A DNA stretch of 64,000 nucleotides, from contig OU612043.1 in NCBI GenBank assembly GCA_914767935.1, forward strand, positions 66,931,866 to 66,995,865, given 5' to 3'. Under the pieces are notes generated by a model, which searched no databases, was not told where the DNA came from, and saw only the letters and a program-made list of their open reading frames with translations. This DNA comes from Coremacera marginata (lineage: Eukaryota; Arthropoda; Insecta; Diptera; Sciomyzidae). The position numbers were made by a program, and so were the translations under genes. Positions within the stretch are counted from its first letter, which is position 1. Each line of letters opens with the position of its first letter. This document shows positions 20,606-32,709 of this stretch, piece by piece.

Positions 20606-20929
20606 CATAGTTTAGATATAAAAAATTTGAAAATTTATAATTTAAGGCCTAATAATTCATCTCAAAAGTTGAACTTAATATCAGGTTTTCTAACAAAAGT
20701 TTAAATTTCAAACTCCATTAAAATAGTTTTCGTAACTTATTATATTTTTATCAGTACTTCACTTAAACTTAGATTTCGATATGCTGTTTGTCAAATTTGC
20801 ACTGTAGTAGAATTCATAAAATGCTGACCAAAAATGTATACCAGAAGGCCAGTAAAAATAGTATTTAGCTTGGAAGTAATTGGCGAAAAGCTGGTAACCG
20901 TTTTAATCGCTTCATCAGGACATAAATAA

Positions 20930-21625
20930 ATACATTTGAAGTTTGTCCTATTTCGCCTAGTGCGCTTCGGTGCCATGCCTATTTTTAAATTGAATTTTGC
21001 GATTTTTATTATTAAGTTAAATTACTTGACGACCGTTCATCCCAGAGAAAAGTATTTTAAGACAAAATTACAATTGTCAACATTAAAATTGCTCCAATAA
21101 TAACTGGATTATAGCAGGAAACATAAAAGGAAATATTTGAAGTTTTCAGCAAATAACTCAAAAAATGTTCATTCAACAGATAAAAATATGTTCATAAAAA
21201 ATTTACATCGACTCATTATCAAAATATATAAAATAATAATATCTGGTATTATAGGTGAGATATTCAACAGTCAAAACCACGGAATTATTTTCCAATTTTT
21301 TATAAAAAAAATCAAAAAATTGGTTCAAGGTTTTTTCATTATCTTGGAAAAATCTGAAAATGATTCTAATCGTTGCATTAGATCTTCAGTTAGCAGGTTT
21401 GAGGTTTGTCTCATTCTGTCTAGTGAGCTTCAGTGCCAGGCCGAATTTTAAGTTAATTTTTCAGTTTTTTTTTTACTTTTGGTTAAATAACTCCAATATT
21501 TTTCATTATACAGAAATCACTTGTATGGCAAATTAAAGGCCATACAATTCTAAGCCAGATTATAACTTAAAAACTGCTCTAATAATAATCGAGTTATGAT
21601 AGGAAGCAATCAAAACAATCAAAAG
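20930..21625. repeat. Degenerate direct repeat (20930-21130 and 21395-21625)
   Basis: Both copies hold GAAGTTTGTC/GAGGTTTGTC, then CTAGTG-GCTTC-GTGCCA, then later GCTCCAATAATAACTGGATT against GCTCTAATAATAATCGAGTT, and a CCGTTCATCC word. The order and spacing agree roughly. The copies are old and non-coding. Confidence 0.4.
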
Positions 21626-21629
21626 CCGT

Positions 21630-23415
21630 TCATCCTACAGAAAAAAATTTGTACATATAAATTAAAGAGCAGACAATTTTGCATCAATGCCCTATAATGA
21701 CAAAATTATGTCTTAAATAGTATAGAATATATCAAAAGTAAAAAAGGTGTTAAAAAGTTTAATAAGAGAAATTAGTTTTTGAAGTGAGGTATTTAAAAAT
21801 TTTAAAAAAATTTATAAAAAAATCAAAAAAATAAATAACAATATATATGAGTTTCTATAATAAAATAAAAAAAATTGTATTTTTGACTTTTGATATTTCC
21901 TTCATTATTTATAATGTTGTTTTTTCATTGCATTGCATTGCTGCACACTTTATATGCATACATTTTTTTCTTTAGAATGAACGGCTTTTCAACTATTTGC
22001 GAAAAAATAAAACAAGTTTTTAAATTCTAAAGTTTTTATGACTGTTTGTTTTCTCTAAAAGTCGAAAAATTCAGCTTAAAAGTGGGCGTGAGACTGAAGA
22101 TAAGTAGGAGAATTAGGAATTGGCAAACTTCAAATTCATTCATTTAAGTCATGATTAAGCGTTTAAAATGATTTTCAGCATTCCGCCAATTATTTCCGAG
22201 CACGACCTTTTTTGAGCTAATTTTACTTACCTATTAAAAGAAATTAAAAAAAAATCAAAATATTTCAAAAAAAAAGATCAAAACAGTCCAAAATATATAA
22301 ACATAAATAGATGCATATTTCGGATATTTACATTTTTACGTTACTTATTTATTTTCTTATATTAATTGCAAAACTATATGAGTAAATTTTAAAATAAACG
22401 GCTTTGCGCCGCTATCTCAGCTTTTTCCCAGTCTTTTTTCTCAATTCAATAATCACAAAAATTAACTAAAAAAATAATGTTGTAAAATAAAAGCAATATA
22501 TAAGAAATAATGTATGTGTAGTTAAAGCAAATTTCATAGTTAAATATTTGGAAGCGATTATTTTCTCCCCTCTTTTAACTGATTCATTGAAAAGCATTTC
22601 CCCACTCATACCTGCAGTTATTCTTTATAGAAAATGAAAACGAAAAGAAGGAAAAATAAAACGAATTGCATTCATTTGCCATGCAAGTATAAATCCCACG
22701 GAGTTTTTGGTGTTTTTAATATGTAAAGTTAACATAACAGTCATTTTTTTTTTTTACGGAATTTGTGTTATCACCGCTTCGTGTCAGAAGTGTTATGTTT
22801 TATTTTATTTGCACTCATATTTATTTTAGTTACTGATATACCGGCAAGTACATAACTGAAAGAAAACTCATGATTTATCGATTTCAGTTTTATTAAATAA
22901 GTGGCATTTTAAAGTGTTTATTGAAATTTAATCAGCAGATTATGGTAAGCGTAGATTAATATGTCAAGAGTGTTGTCTATGTTTATGCGGTCTTAAGTAT
23001 TTAAAATAAAGAAAAATATACATTCGTATTTGATTACTTAGTTTTTAACTGTTTATTATATTTTGAGTTTTTAGTGCAGAATTTTTTTCAGCAAAACAAT
23101 TAAAAATTTGTTAAAAGTTCTGAGTGTTGTTTCAACCCCATCATCTATGCCGCCGAATTACGAAACCTTTTGTTTATTTTTAATAAATTTTTAGCTTAAG
23201 ACAAATAAACTTTCAAATGCTAAAATTCGGAAATTTTTCGTAGACTTAAAGGCTTTTTAGAGGTACAACACTCAAGACAAGAATCATATCCACTTCTGCA
23301 AAAACTAAAAAAGGTAAATTTAACAGATTTTTTTAAAGATCGAAACAATGATTTCGCATTCAACATTAATTTTCACAACAGTGGCCATGTTTAAAATTGG
23401 ACAAATTTCTCTGTC
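21630..23415. other. Gene-free AT-rich stretch
   Basis: Very AT-rich. No frame or repeat structure that I can support. Confidence 0.4.
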
Positions 23416-23418
23416 ATA

Positions 23419-23995
23419 AAGGGTGATTTTTTAAGAGCTTGATAACTTTTTTTTTAAAAAAAACGCATAAAATTTGCAAAATCTCATCGGTTCTTTATTT
23501 GAAACGTTAGATTGGTCCATGACATTTACTTTTTGAAGATAATTTCATTTAAATGTTGACCGAAGCGGCCACAACGTCGAATTTTCAGTGAATGGGCCCT
23601 AGAAAAGTTGGCAGAAAATCCGCTTTTTTATCGACAAATTTTGTTCAGCGATGAGGCTCATTTCTGGTTGAATGGCTACGTAAATAAGCAAAATTGCCGC
23701 ATTTGGAGTGAAGAGCAACCAGAAGCCGTTCAAGAACTGGCCATGCTTTGGAAGACAACATTTCCGAAGAAATTCGGGCTATTCCGGCCGAAATGCTCGA
23801 AAAAGTTGCCCAAAATTGGACTTTCCGAATGGACCACCTAAGACGCAGCCGCGGTCAACATTTAAATGAAATTATCTTCAAAAAGTAAATGTCATGGACC
23901 AATCTAACGTTTCAAATAAAGAACCGATGAGATTTTGCAAATTTTATGCGTTTTTTTTAAAAAAAAAGTTATCAAGCTCTTAAAAAATCACCCTT
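23419..23995. mobile_element. 577-bp DNA element with 144-bp terminal inverted repeats and TA duplication
   Basis: Left arm 23419-23562 and right arm 23852-23995 are 144 bp each and read as exact reverse complements, including the T9A8 run. The ends are AAGGGTGATTTTTTAAGAGC. TA flanks both sides (23417-23418 and 23996-23997), the target signature of the IS630/Tc1/mariner superfamily. The interior carries pieces of a transposase of that superfamily. Perfect arms suggest recent movement, driven by a full-length relative because this copy lacks most of the gene. Confidence 0.85.
23590..23888 (+). pseudogene. Transposase remnant (DDE, IS630/Tc1 type), internally deleted
   Basis: The frame from 23608 reads FSDEAHFWLNGYVNKQNCRI, a typical block around the first catalytic Asp of this transposase group. 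The middle of the catalytic domain is missing. After about 23750 the C-terminal part continues in another frame (IRAIPAEMLEKVAQNWTFRM and a C-terminal run of basic residues ending at 23888, partly inside the right terminal repeat). The second Asp and third acidic residue are absent, so the copy cannot make a working enzyme. Confidence 0.75.
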
Positions 23996-23997
23996 TA

Positions 23998-26325
23998 TAT
24001 CAGTTTTTTTGAAATTTACCCATATAAAAATAAAATTGCACATTTTTACCCATTACCTTTTTGAAGTGTACAAAGTGTGTGAAATTAGAACAAAGAACTT
24101 TTTTCAGCTGAAACAAAAGAAACCAGCTAGCCAATATTCCAAACATACAAATATACAATTTTTGCACAAGAGTACGAGTTGTGGTTTAATTTATATCTTT
24201 GATTTATTTTTCTTGGCAATTAATATGGTGGCAGCAAATAAAGCGCGATATGTGATATCATTGTGGATATTAACCTTGTGTGTTTTTTAGTTGTTTATTT
24301 TATATTTTATTCTTTTTTTCTCAGAATATATGCTTTTACAGATAACATTTGCCAAAATATAAGTTTAACTTCCATAAACCAAGAATTTCTCTGTTTAAAT
24401 TTAAACTTGCCTCACCACATTGCCTCAGCAATTGAACTTGAGCTCAGTTTAAGAAGATTTAATCTTTGCTTATGCTAAACTTTGTTTAAAATTGAAATAG
24501 TCAAAAAATAAATTTTATTTCTAGATGTTTCACCCATTCATTCCATTAAACATTGCTTTGCAAATAATATAATCATTAGTGTGAAGAGAGTGGCATTGGA
24601 ATTTGGAAGCAATCCAAACCATCATATTTTACTAGTTTTTTACTAGTTTTGTATTAAACCTCTATATAATACTTACGGAAAGGAAGGAGCGTTGATTATA
24701 CTTATATTTATAAGAAACTATAGACTATAAGAAACTATTGCATTGAATGCATAATTTTCATTGAAATCGAAATTTTTTTTACTTATTCAATCACCACATT
24801 GAGATAAAAATCAAAAAAAATAGCTTACTCAAGTTGGTAACCGTTGATTAAGAAAAAAATTATGAAATTTTTGTAGAAAAAAGTTATTAAGAGATATTAT
24901 TTCTACAGTCAAAAATCTAAGAAAGGATTTTTTAGTGAATATTTTAAGAGATATTTTTTTTTATTAAATACAATCACGTCCCTTAAAGAAATCTTTAGAA
25001 ATTTCAACAGAGAACCAAAATCTTAATGACAAGACACTAACATGAAAAGATACTAACATGATAAGACACTAACATTACTATAAATTTTGGGATTTGACAT
25101 TTATAGGAGTGAGTTCAATATTTTGTAGGAAAGAGCGTTGAGTTCGGAATTAAATTAATCGAAAGAATAATTTGTATGCTTTTCTATTTACCTTTTTGAA
25201 ATTATCGTCATATTATCGATGCTGCCGATTATCGGTAGTTTTCCTCCACTGACTAGTGCTGGCAGTGCTGAAAATCTGCTCTTACCTGCGTACAGTGCGA
25301 AAAGAGTAACCAAGTCGCCAGCCAGTCCCCGCTAGATGCTGTTTTCAACACTCACAACTAAATTAAATTGTTCAGCTGTTGTACGGCGATAAAAAAAAAA
25401 AAAAAATATAAAACACGTATTCAAGGCATAGCTTCGGAAGCTGCTTCTTAAACGCCTGCTAAATGGCGCTCTGAAGTTATTCGCAGCTAGGTTTGCGGAG
25501 ATCTTAAATAATAGATAGAAAAAGATCGCTGTAATTTTCAGCTTTAACTTGTTAATTGCTGTTAAATGCATACTTAACAGATACTCACACACAAACACAC
25601 ACACACTCACGTTATAACCCAATCGATAAGCATTAAAATTTAATTGCCATTTAATAGTAATTAATTAGGCACAAAAGCCGGCCACATACGTTGCAAGTTA
25701 AAAATAACATTTTAAGTAGTGGTTGTGAGGTATCTTCTAAAGTCTTACCTACGAAATATTAAAATATTTTAACTTATCGAGCTTCTTAAAAGGAGTTGAA
25801 TCAGACAATATTTTTTTTTTTGTTACCTTGTTACCTTGTTACATTTTATATTGGGCGAATCAATAGCGATCCATAATTGAAATTCGAAAAAAAGCCATAT
25901 AACGACCACCCTAATGTACATACTATGAGGTGAATCTTACAAAGTTTGTCGGGAATGAATCTTCCAAACGGCCTTATCTTCCAAACAAAACAATTATCAA
26001 ACTTAGAATTTGAGCTGCAAAATAATTTTATTATGTTCTTTTTGTGAATAAATTTCAAATTTTTTAACCCGTTCCCACCAGAGATATTTAACCATAAATC
26101 CAGCAAAATTCTCAAAATTCACATTTTTAAAAGGCTGTAACAAAAAAGTTGATGGGTCAGAATGTTACAAAATTTATGTATTAGCAACTAGTTAAAATGT
26201 ACTCTAAAAAAATTATGACTGCAACTAACTGCTTTCCATAAAAAAAAAATTTTAAATTTGCAAGATATCACGGTTTGAACAGAAATATGAAATAATTTTT
26301 CTTGGGATGAAAAGACTATTTCATA
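23998..26325. other. Gene-free stretch with a GC-richer patch at 25200-25620
   Basis: No gene supported. The patch 25200-25620 includes TATCGAT-type words, a (CA)n run near 25586-25605 and more mixed composition, and could be non-repeat host sequence. Three ACTAACAT-type words repeat near 25037-25075 (GACACTAACATGAAAAG, GATACTAACATGATAAG). Confidence 0.35.
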
Positions 26326-26329
26326 AGCA

Positions 26330-28950
26330 TCTCTTATATGTCAGACTAAAGACCAAAGTGTGCTTAATAATATTAATATAGTGGTGGAGTAAGGATCTCT
26401 CTGACCTTAGGAAAAATGTTAGAAGAACCTTCAATAAGTGCCAAAAGTTGAGCAACTGGCAACCATATAAAGCTATCCTTAATACCTTTAAGAAAGTCAT
26501 TCGCGACTCGAAAAACCAATCTATCGACAGCCTTAAGGAATCCGCGAAACTAGGTAGAATTCTATTCAAGGAACACTCCAGTCCCTCCTTCGTAAGGAAT
26601 GAAGATGGAAATTGGACGGAATCTACTGACGAATCATTCGAGCACCTACTTAATACACACTTCCCTGGCTGCAGGATCAGTTGCAATGAGCCCTAAGGTA
26701 TAGTGTTACCTGAGGCCACCCAAACAAATCCTATCAGCTCTATTATCACAAAGGATAAGATAATCTGGACGATAAACAGCTTCTCGCCATACAAATTCCC
26801 AGGTCCTGACGGCATCCTACCAAAAATGTTACAAAAATTACAAGATGTAGTTACACAACTCTTATGTTCAATATTTACAAGCTGCCTTCTCCTCAATTAT
26901 ACTCCATGTAGCTGGAAAAGAGTCAAGGTAATATTTATACCTAAGGTCGGAAGGCGAGGTCATGAATCAGCTAAGGACTTCAGACCAATAAGTCTCACAT
27001 TATTCGCACTAAAGACTCTGGAGCGAGTCTTAGACATACATCTCAGAGATATTCTAGGTAGAACATCTTTTTCCACAGCACAACATGCCTACCTCTAGGG
27101 TAGATCAACGGATACCGCCCTACATGAGGTTATCACAACAATAGAAAGATCTATATTCTTAAAACAATACACTTTTGCTACCTTCATAGATATAAAAGGA
27201 GCCTTTAACAATATACAAACGAGAACAATTCAGGATTCTCTGACCAATTTAGGTGTGGAAGTACCTGTGAGAAAGTGGATAGTCTCAATGCTCAGCAGCA
27301 AAATAGTCATATAGCTCATAGCCATGAACGCATTGCTTAATATACTGAATTGTAACGGAGTCAAGGTGGTTGCATACGCAGATGTTGTGGTCTTAATGGT
27401 ATACGGACTGCTTCCCACCACTCTCAGCGAGATTCTGGAGGAAGCTTTGGACAAGCTCAGCAGCTGGTCTGCTAGGTGCGGCCTAGGAGTAAATCTTAGC
27501 AAGACGGAACTGATGCTATTTACTACAAAAACCAAGGTGCAACACTTTGTTCTATCGAAACTAAACGACCAAACACTCCCACTATCCAACAATGCAAAAT
27601 ATTTAGGAGTCATACTAGATTCTAAGTGAGCTGGAAAAACAACGTCGAATACAGAGTTAAAAGGTCTTGCATATCCCTATACGCCTGTAAGAAGACCTTC
27701 GGAAAAAATGGGGTCTTCAACCAAAAATACTGACATATATTCTGACATACGGTTAACTAGTTTGGTGGCCGGCACTGAATAAGGCGTACAACATATCAAA
27801 ACTGGCAAGGATTCAGCGATCAGCGTGCATAGGTATTACGGGGGCAACCGCTCTTGTCCAACCGATGCTCTGAACGTCCTGACACATCTACTTCCCATAG
27901 ATCTCCATATTTAAATCAGCGCAACAAACTGTTCAGTCAGACTCAGGGAATCCCATAACTGGAGGAACAGACCATATGGACCCAGCCACATTCTTAGTTC
28001 ATTACCACAGGAATTGGTGGTAAAGTGTACTGACTATGAAATCACTATGCCTGATTTTACAAGGTCATTTACCGTCAAAGTCCCTACCAGGGTAGAATGG
28101 TGCAATGTAGGACCTTATACAGTCTACTCAGAGCAACTGAGTGTGGCGAAAGCTTTCCGTCTACCGGAATTCGGCTAGCGTCCTTCAAGCCAAACTTCTA
28201 GCGATAAGAGAAGCTTGTCGAGCTATTTGTCGAGCCAACACAAACAACCTGAATGCAGCAATATTGTCGGACAGCCAAGCCGCCATAAAAGCTTTAGCTG
28301 CGGTCAAAACGAACTCCAAACTGGTTAGGCAGTGTAAAGAGGAACTAGCCCAACTGAGTCACCAACTTGACATCACCTTAATATGGGTTCCCGGCCATAG
28401 GAACATTTATGGTAATGAAAAGGCGGATGCACTAGCCAGGCTGGGTTCTTTCCTTGACGATTCCATTGCGGAACCAGTAGCAGTCCCACTAAGTACAGTG
28501 AAAGGAAGGATTCACTCTTACTACCTTGCCATAGCTTGTAATAGATGGATAGCGCTACCAACTTGTACTACACCAAGGCAAATGTGGCCAACATACAACT
28601 TAGGCAGAACCCGAGATATGCTATCCAAATCCCGGACCGACATAGGTAGGATCACAGCTATCAGAACGGGGCACTGGGGCATTGGAGTGCACGCAGAAAA
28701 AATCGGAATCTAGATTGAGCATGCTAGGTAAGCTGTTCTTCAGCAACTTGGAAGAACTCTCGGCAGGAAAAATTTGCAACTTGCTTACATTTATTTACCC
28801 CATTGGATGGTTAAGAAGCAAAATACCAACGTCCTGGTGCGCAACGTACCCAATATACAGGAACAATAGGTTATGGCATCAAAACGGCTCATCAGAGCTA
28901 ATTGGATACTACTCGTAGTAGTATCACCATTTAAACCAACCAACCAACCG
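26330..28950 (+). pseudogene. Degenerate non-LTR retrotransposon with RT and RNase H
   Basis: Plus-strand remnant of a Jockey-superfamily or I/LOA-like element. From about 26379 (WWSKDLSDLRKN) it reads through a linker and the RT start (PYKFPGPDGILPKMLQ at about 26787-26835, then FIPKVG and FRPISLT). The RT active site near 27372 reads YADV where YADD is expected. An RNase H domain lies at about 28180-28450, with ILSDSQAAIKAL, then WVPGHRNIYGNEKADALARL. A terminal region follows to about 28950. It is broken by several stops (for example 26694-26696 and 27097-27099) and frameshifts, and no ORF1 or endonuclease is present, so it is 5'-truncated. RNase H together with the RT points to the LOA/I group more than plain Jockey. 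Confidence 0.82.
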
Positions 28951-28959
28951 TGCTAAATA

Positions 28960-30705
28960 TTATGGTTTTAATTCATTGTTCTATAACGCATATATCACTA
29001 CAGGTAGCAAAAAAAAATATGGTCGCCATTTTGAAAACAGAACAAAATAAATTTTTTCAAAAGCATTTCTGAGATTTAAGTACATTAGACAACTTTTAAT
29101 AAAAATATACAATTTTTTATAAATGGTGGGCAACCAGTGCTGGATCAGTTCAGATGGACTGACTCTTACTCGAAAAAACAACAAAAAGAAATTTAATTTC
29201 TTTCTTTAAATAAGATATTTTCTTTCTTAAATTAAGAAATAAGCCATTTGTTTTTTTTTATCCGTCACCATAATAATAGCAAATTGTTGAGAGCATGAAC
29301 AATGCGAATATTACTGTATAAGATCTAGTTTTGTGCTAGTAAATACTGTACTGCATACATGACGAAACTGAAACCGTATTTCAATTTATTCAACGTTAAA
29401 TATTAAAAAAAAGTTTAATTCCAACATTTGAATTTAAAAATCAAAAAAATAACAAAACCTGCGATATTCGAACCTACAATGTTTAGGTTATAAGTTTATT
29501 GCTCTAAAAACTGATATGAATATCAGCATACATACGAATCAAACGCTGCATTCTAAGAACATTCCAACATGTATTCAATTTAATTCCACGAAATGTTAAG
29601 AAAACTTTTAATTTTTTGAAAAATTATAATTCTAATAAAAGAAAACGGACATATTCTCTAACACGTTTGCTGATTTTATTCATAAGTAATGCAAATACCT
29701 TATATGAGCATTGCACTTATCAGTACATTGGATCAATTCGCTCTGTTTTTTATTCTTTTTTAAATTCGGTTTTTTTTTAAATATCCCTATTATTACAACA
29801 AATTTTTGATTTTCATATTAATAATTAGCCTTTATTATCTTTTAAATTACTAGTGAAGTAAAATAAATAAATAAAATAAAAAACAGTTTATTAAAAAAAC
29901 TTGAATATTAAAAAAAAATAGTTGCTATCTTTGTTCCATTACTAATTTTTGTATAATTACGAATACTAAAAACCTTTCAGCCTCATGCATTCTAATTAGA
30001 GTTCAATAACCATGACACCGAAGTCCAGTTATCTAGGGTTTCCAAGAACATCAACCCAGTACAGAATAATTAGATGTAAACAATAGAAAACCTAAACAAA
30101 ATAACATTAAATGTAAGAATATTTTTCTACACTTGAACAATTGTTCATCATGAGCTTCCGATTTGTAAGAGCGTTTCAACACGGCTCAAAGGTGCAACAC
30201 CAACAAAAACAACTAAAAATGCAGTCAAAACAAAATGATGTGTCGACTGGAGAAGCAAGTAGCAAAAGCTACAGGAGCAACAACTGCATGACGAATTTTG
30301 AATTTATTTTTAATTATATTGTTGCATCTCATCTATGGCATCCTAAGTCAGCTCATTCATTCAAACTGACACACACACACATACAAACGTGGAAACCATT
30401 CAATCATTCATTCATTTATCAATAACAAAATAATCAATGAGCTGTTGGTCACTCTGCACGGTAGCAAACTTCACGATATGCTTGAAATTGACCGGAAAAG
30501 TGCAGAAAGTTGCATATTATTGCATGAGTGGAAGTGAAAAAGAGGTGGAGGGAATTTAAAGAAGATGCGGTAAAAATTATGAAAAAATAAATTACAACAA
30601 TTGTAAGCAAAACATTGTACAAAAAACACATTTCAATTAACAAAGGAAATAGGAAAAAGAATAAGTCGAAATAGCCTGCCATTTTTTAGTTTTAGATAAT
30701 TTATT
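28960..30705. other. Gene-free stretch with a weak minus-strand tRNA-like segment at 29461-29515
   Basis: Mostly AT-rich. A box-B-like AGGTTCGAATATCG on the minus strand at about 29463-29476 suggests another old tRNA-derived repeat. A 94-codon frame at 30141-30425 is Gln/Ser-rich with no recognised product; I do not call it a gene. Confidence 0.35.
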
Positions 30706-30710
30706 TTTCT

Positions 30711-30876
30711 GTTACTCCTGATACTGTTACTGGTATTGGTAATGGTTAAGGTACTGGTACTACTACTGTTACTGATACTGGTACTGGTACTTGTGCTGGT
30801 ACTGGTGCTGCTACTGGTACTGTTAGTTGTACTAGCACTGATACTGATGCTAATGCTGATAGTGATACTGATGCTT
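30711..30876. repeat. (TACTGG)n-type degenerate microsatellite
   Basis: About 165 bp built of hexamers such as TACTGG, TACTGT, GATACT and ACTGAT. It is interrupted but clearly periodic at six bases. Confidence 0.85.
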
Positions 30877-30957
30877 TGCTATCAAAAGTTTTATGAATTT
30901 TTTAAAATTTAAATAAATTCACTAAATTCAAATTCAGAAACATAGGTATATATAATG

Positions 30958-31260
30958 TGGCGGCCATGGCGCAGTGGGTAGAGTACGTGGCCCATATGCC
31001 AGAGAACCCTGGATCAATTCCCACATGACAGAGAAAGTTTTGTTGATTGAATTAATTTTTCTGTTCGGCCGTCACCTCTCTGCAGACAATGGGCAAGCCT
31101 CAGAGAGTAAAAACTACCATGAAAATCATGTAGCCATGAAAAAGCCATGAAAAGGCTGTAGGTCCAGTTCTCGATGATTTGTTTTCAAACACACGCACAA
31201 CACAACTGATCATAAGAAGCTCGGTCAAAGTACTTTCAAGGGCTAAAATGGCCATTTGGT
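30958..31260 (+). mobile_element. tRNA-headed SINE-like element, copy 1
   Basis: The head has a box A (TGGCGCAGTGGGTAGAGTAC, 30967-30986) and a box-B-like CTGGATCAATTCCC (31010-31023). A body follows with GTCACCTCTCTGCAGACAAT, GAGAGTAAAAACTACC and a 3' GTCAAAGTACTTTCAAGGGC block. A diverged second copy lies at 38977-39285 in the same orientation, which supports a real family. SINEs are RNA polymerase III units moved by LINE enzymes. Confidence 0.7.
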
Positions 31261-31264
31261 TTTT

Positions 31265-31655
31265 TTCCCTTTTTTAGGTAAACTATAAATAAGTCTTTTA
31301 TTATCGAAACTTCATATCGTGCCTATAAGTTGTCACAAACGTTTGATAAAAAGGTAATAATCCACTCAAATGATATGATACAAAAACCTTCAAAAACAAG
31401 TCTGGGTTGATTTTCGATAGATAATAGAAACAAATTCACGATTGGTCCTTACACCTACAATTAATTCTTCTGGAGATTTCTGCTCAGAGGCAGATATAAC
31501 GTACTGAGAACTCTTCAAAAAGTATACCTTTAAAGAAACAATTAAAAATTAATTAAAACTGACAATTTTTCTGGGAATGATGAATGCACTAAAGTAATTT
31601 TTAAAAAATGAGACTGTTAAGATATAATAAAAAGTTTGGTTGAATTAAAAAATTT
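31265..31655. other. Gene-free stretch
   Basis: No coding or repeat structure recognised. Confidence 0.4.
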
Positions 31656-31657
31656 AA

Positions 31658-32705
31658 GGCCGGCAAAACATTTAGAGGCATCCCAGAATCGAAATTTTTT
31701 TTAATTTTAAATAACTTAACAACATCTCAAAAATATGTAACAAACAATTTTATAAAGATATCTTGAATAATAAGAAAGTTATAAGCTTGAAAAGAGATCC
31801 GCGCATGAGCTGCTATTTTATTATATCATTTATTTTATCTGCTCCAACCGGTATATTTGAGAAGCGGAACAGTCCTAAGAATGTTAACAATAATTCTTTT
31901 GTGTGTATATATAGTGATTTCATTAAGTTTTGAACACTAACGTCTTCATAGTATTTGTTTCTTATAACTTTATTGTAGTTTTTCTCAAAACTACGTTTTT
32001 CAAAACTGCGGGCAACCTAGCTCAAAAACTACTTGTCCAATCCTTACAATATTTGGAATGAATGAAACAGATTTTTAAAATATCTTTTTAAATTGTACTA
32101 GTGATAACGCCCCGAAAATCGGGTGTACTTCCCTACTTCGCTTTTGAATTTTTTCATTCACATTTAAGCGAGTTCGTGTCTTAAGTCTTTCTAACATTTT
32201 TTCAACTTTAAACGCTCATATCTGCTAAACGTTATCACTTTTCAAAAGTGATTTCTGCTTACCTACACCTCAAGACCTTTGTAATGATATATAAAGTGTT
32301 GTAGCATTTGTAGATTTGCTGGAATAAGGGGACCCTGACAGGAATAAATATATAGAAGATTATTCAAATTATAGAACAAAAAATAAGTAAAAATTGCAAT
32401 TTTTTCTTTATCCAAGTACGCATAAATTTTTAAAAAAGCCTTTTTTAAAGTTCTGTCTCACTAGTACAGGAAATATATAGGAAATATTTTCGTTCCGTTT
32501 TAAAATATTAAAATTTTTTTTCGGGTCAACCTAGGAGCCAGCAGAATGTCCGCAGTGCGACAGGAGGTGTTTTACAACAATCTTTATGAACATAAATGTA
32601 TATTTTACCAAATTTGAAAAATGTAAAACTAAACAAATTTCTACTAATAAAAACCATCACCTCAGTATAACTGTTTTTTATTCTCTTCTAAATGCATTGC
32701 CGGCC
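31658..32705. mobile_element. Non-coding element with GGCCGGCAA termini and TTAA flanks
   Basis: The left end GGCCGGCAAAACATTTAGA and right end TCTAAATGCATTGCCGGCC are inverted and near-identical, and both are directly bordered by TTAA (31654-31657 and 32706-32709). TTAA duplication is the hallmark of piggyBac-type insertion. Similarity continues a little outside the TTAA, so the true ends could be longer. The 1,048-bp interior has no transposase. Confidence 0.55.
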
Positions 32706-32709
32706 TTAA

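Noticed and set aside
25332..25622. 96-codon minus-strand frame in a GC-richer patch
   Set aside because: The translation includes a long Phe run from an A homopolymer, and there is no domain.
30141..30425. Possible small host gene of 94 codons
   Set aside because: It is Gln/Ser/His-rich and has no recognised domain or splice context.
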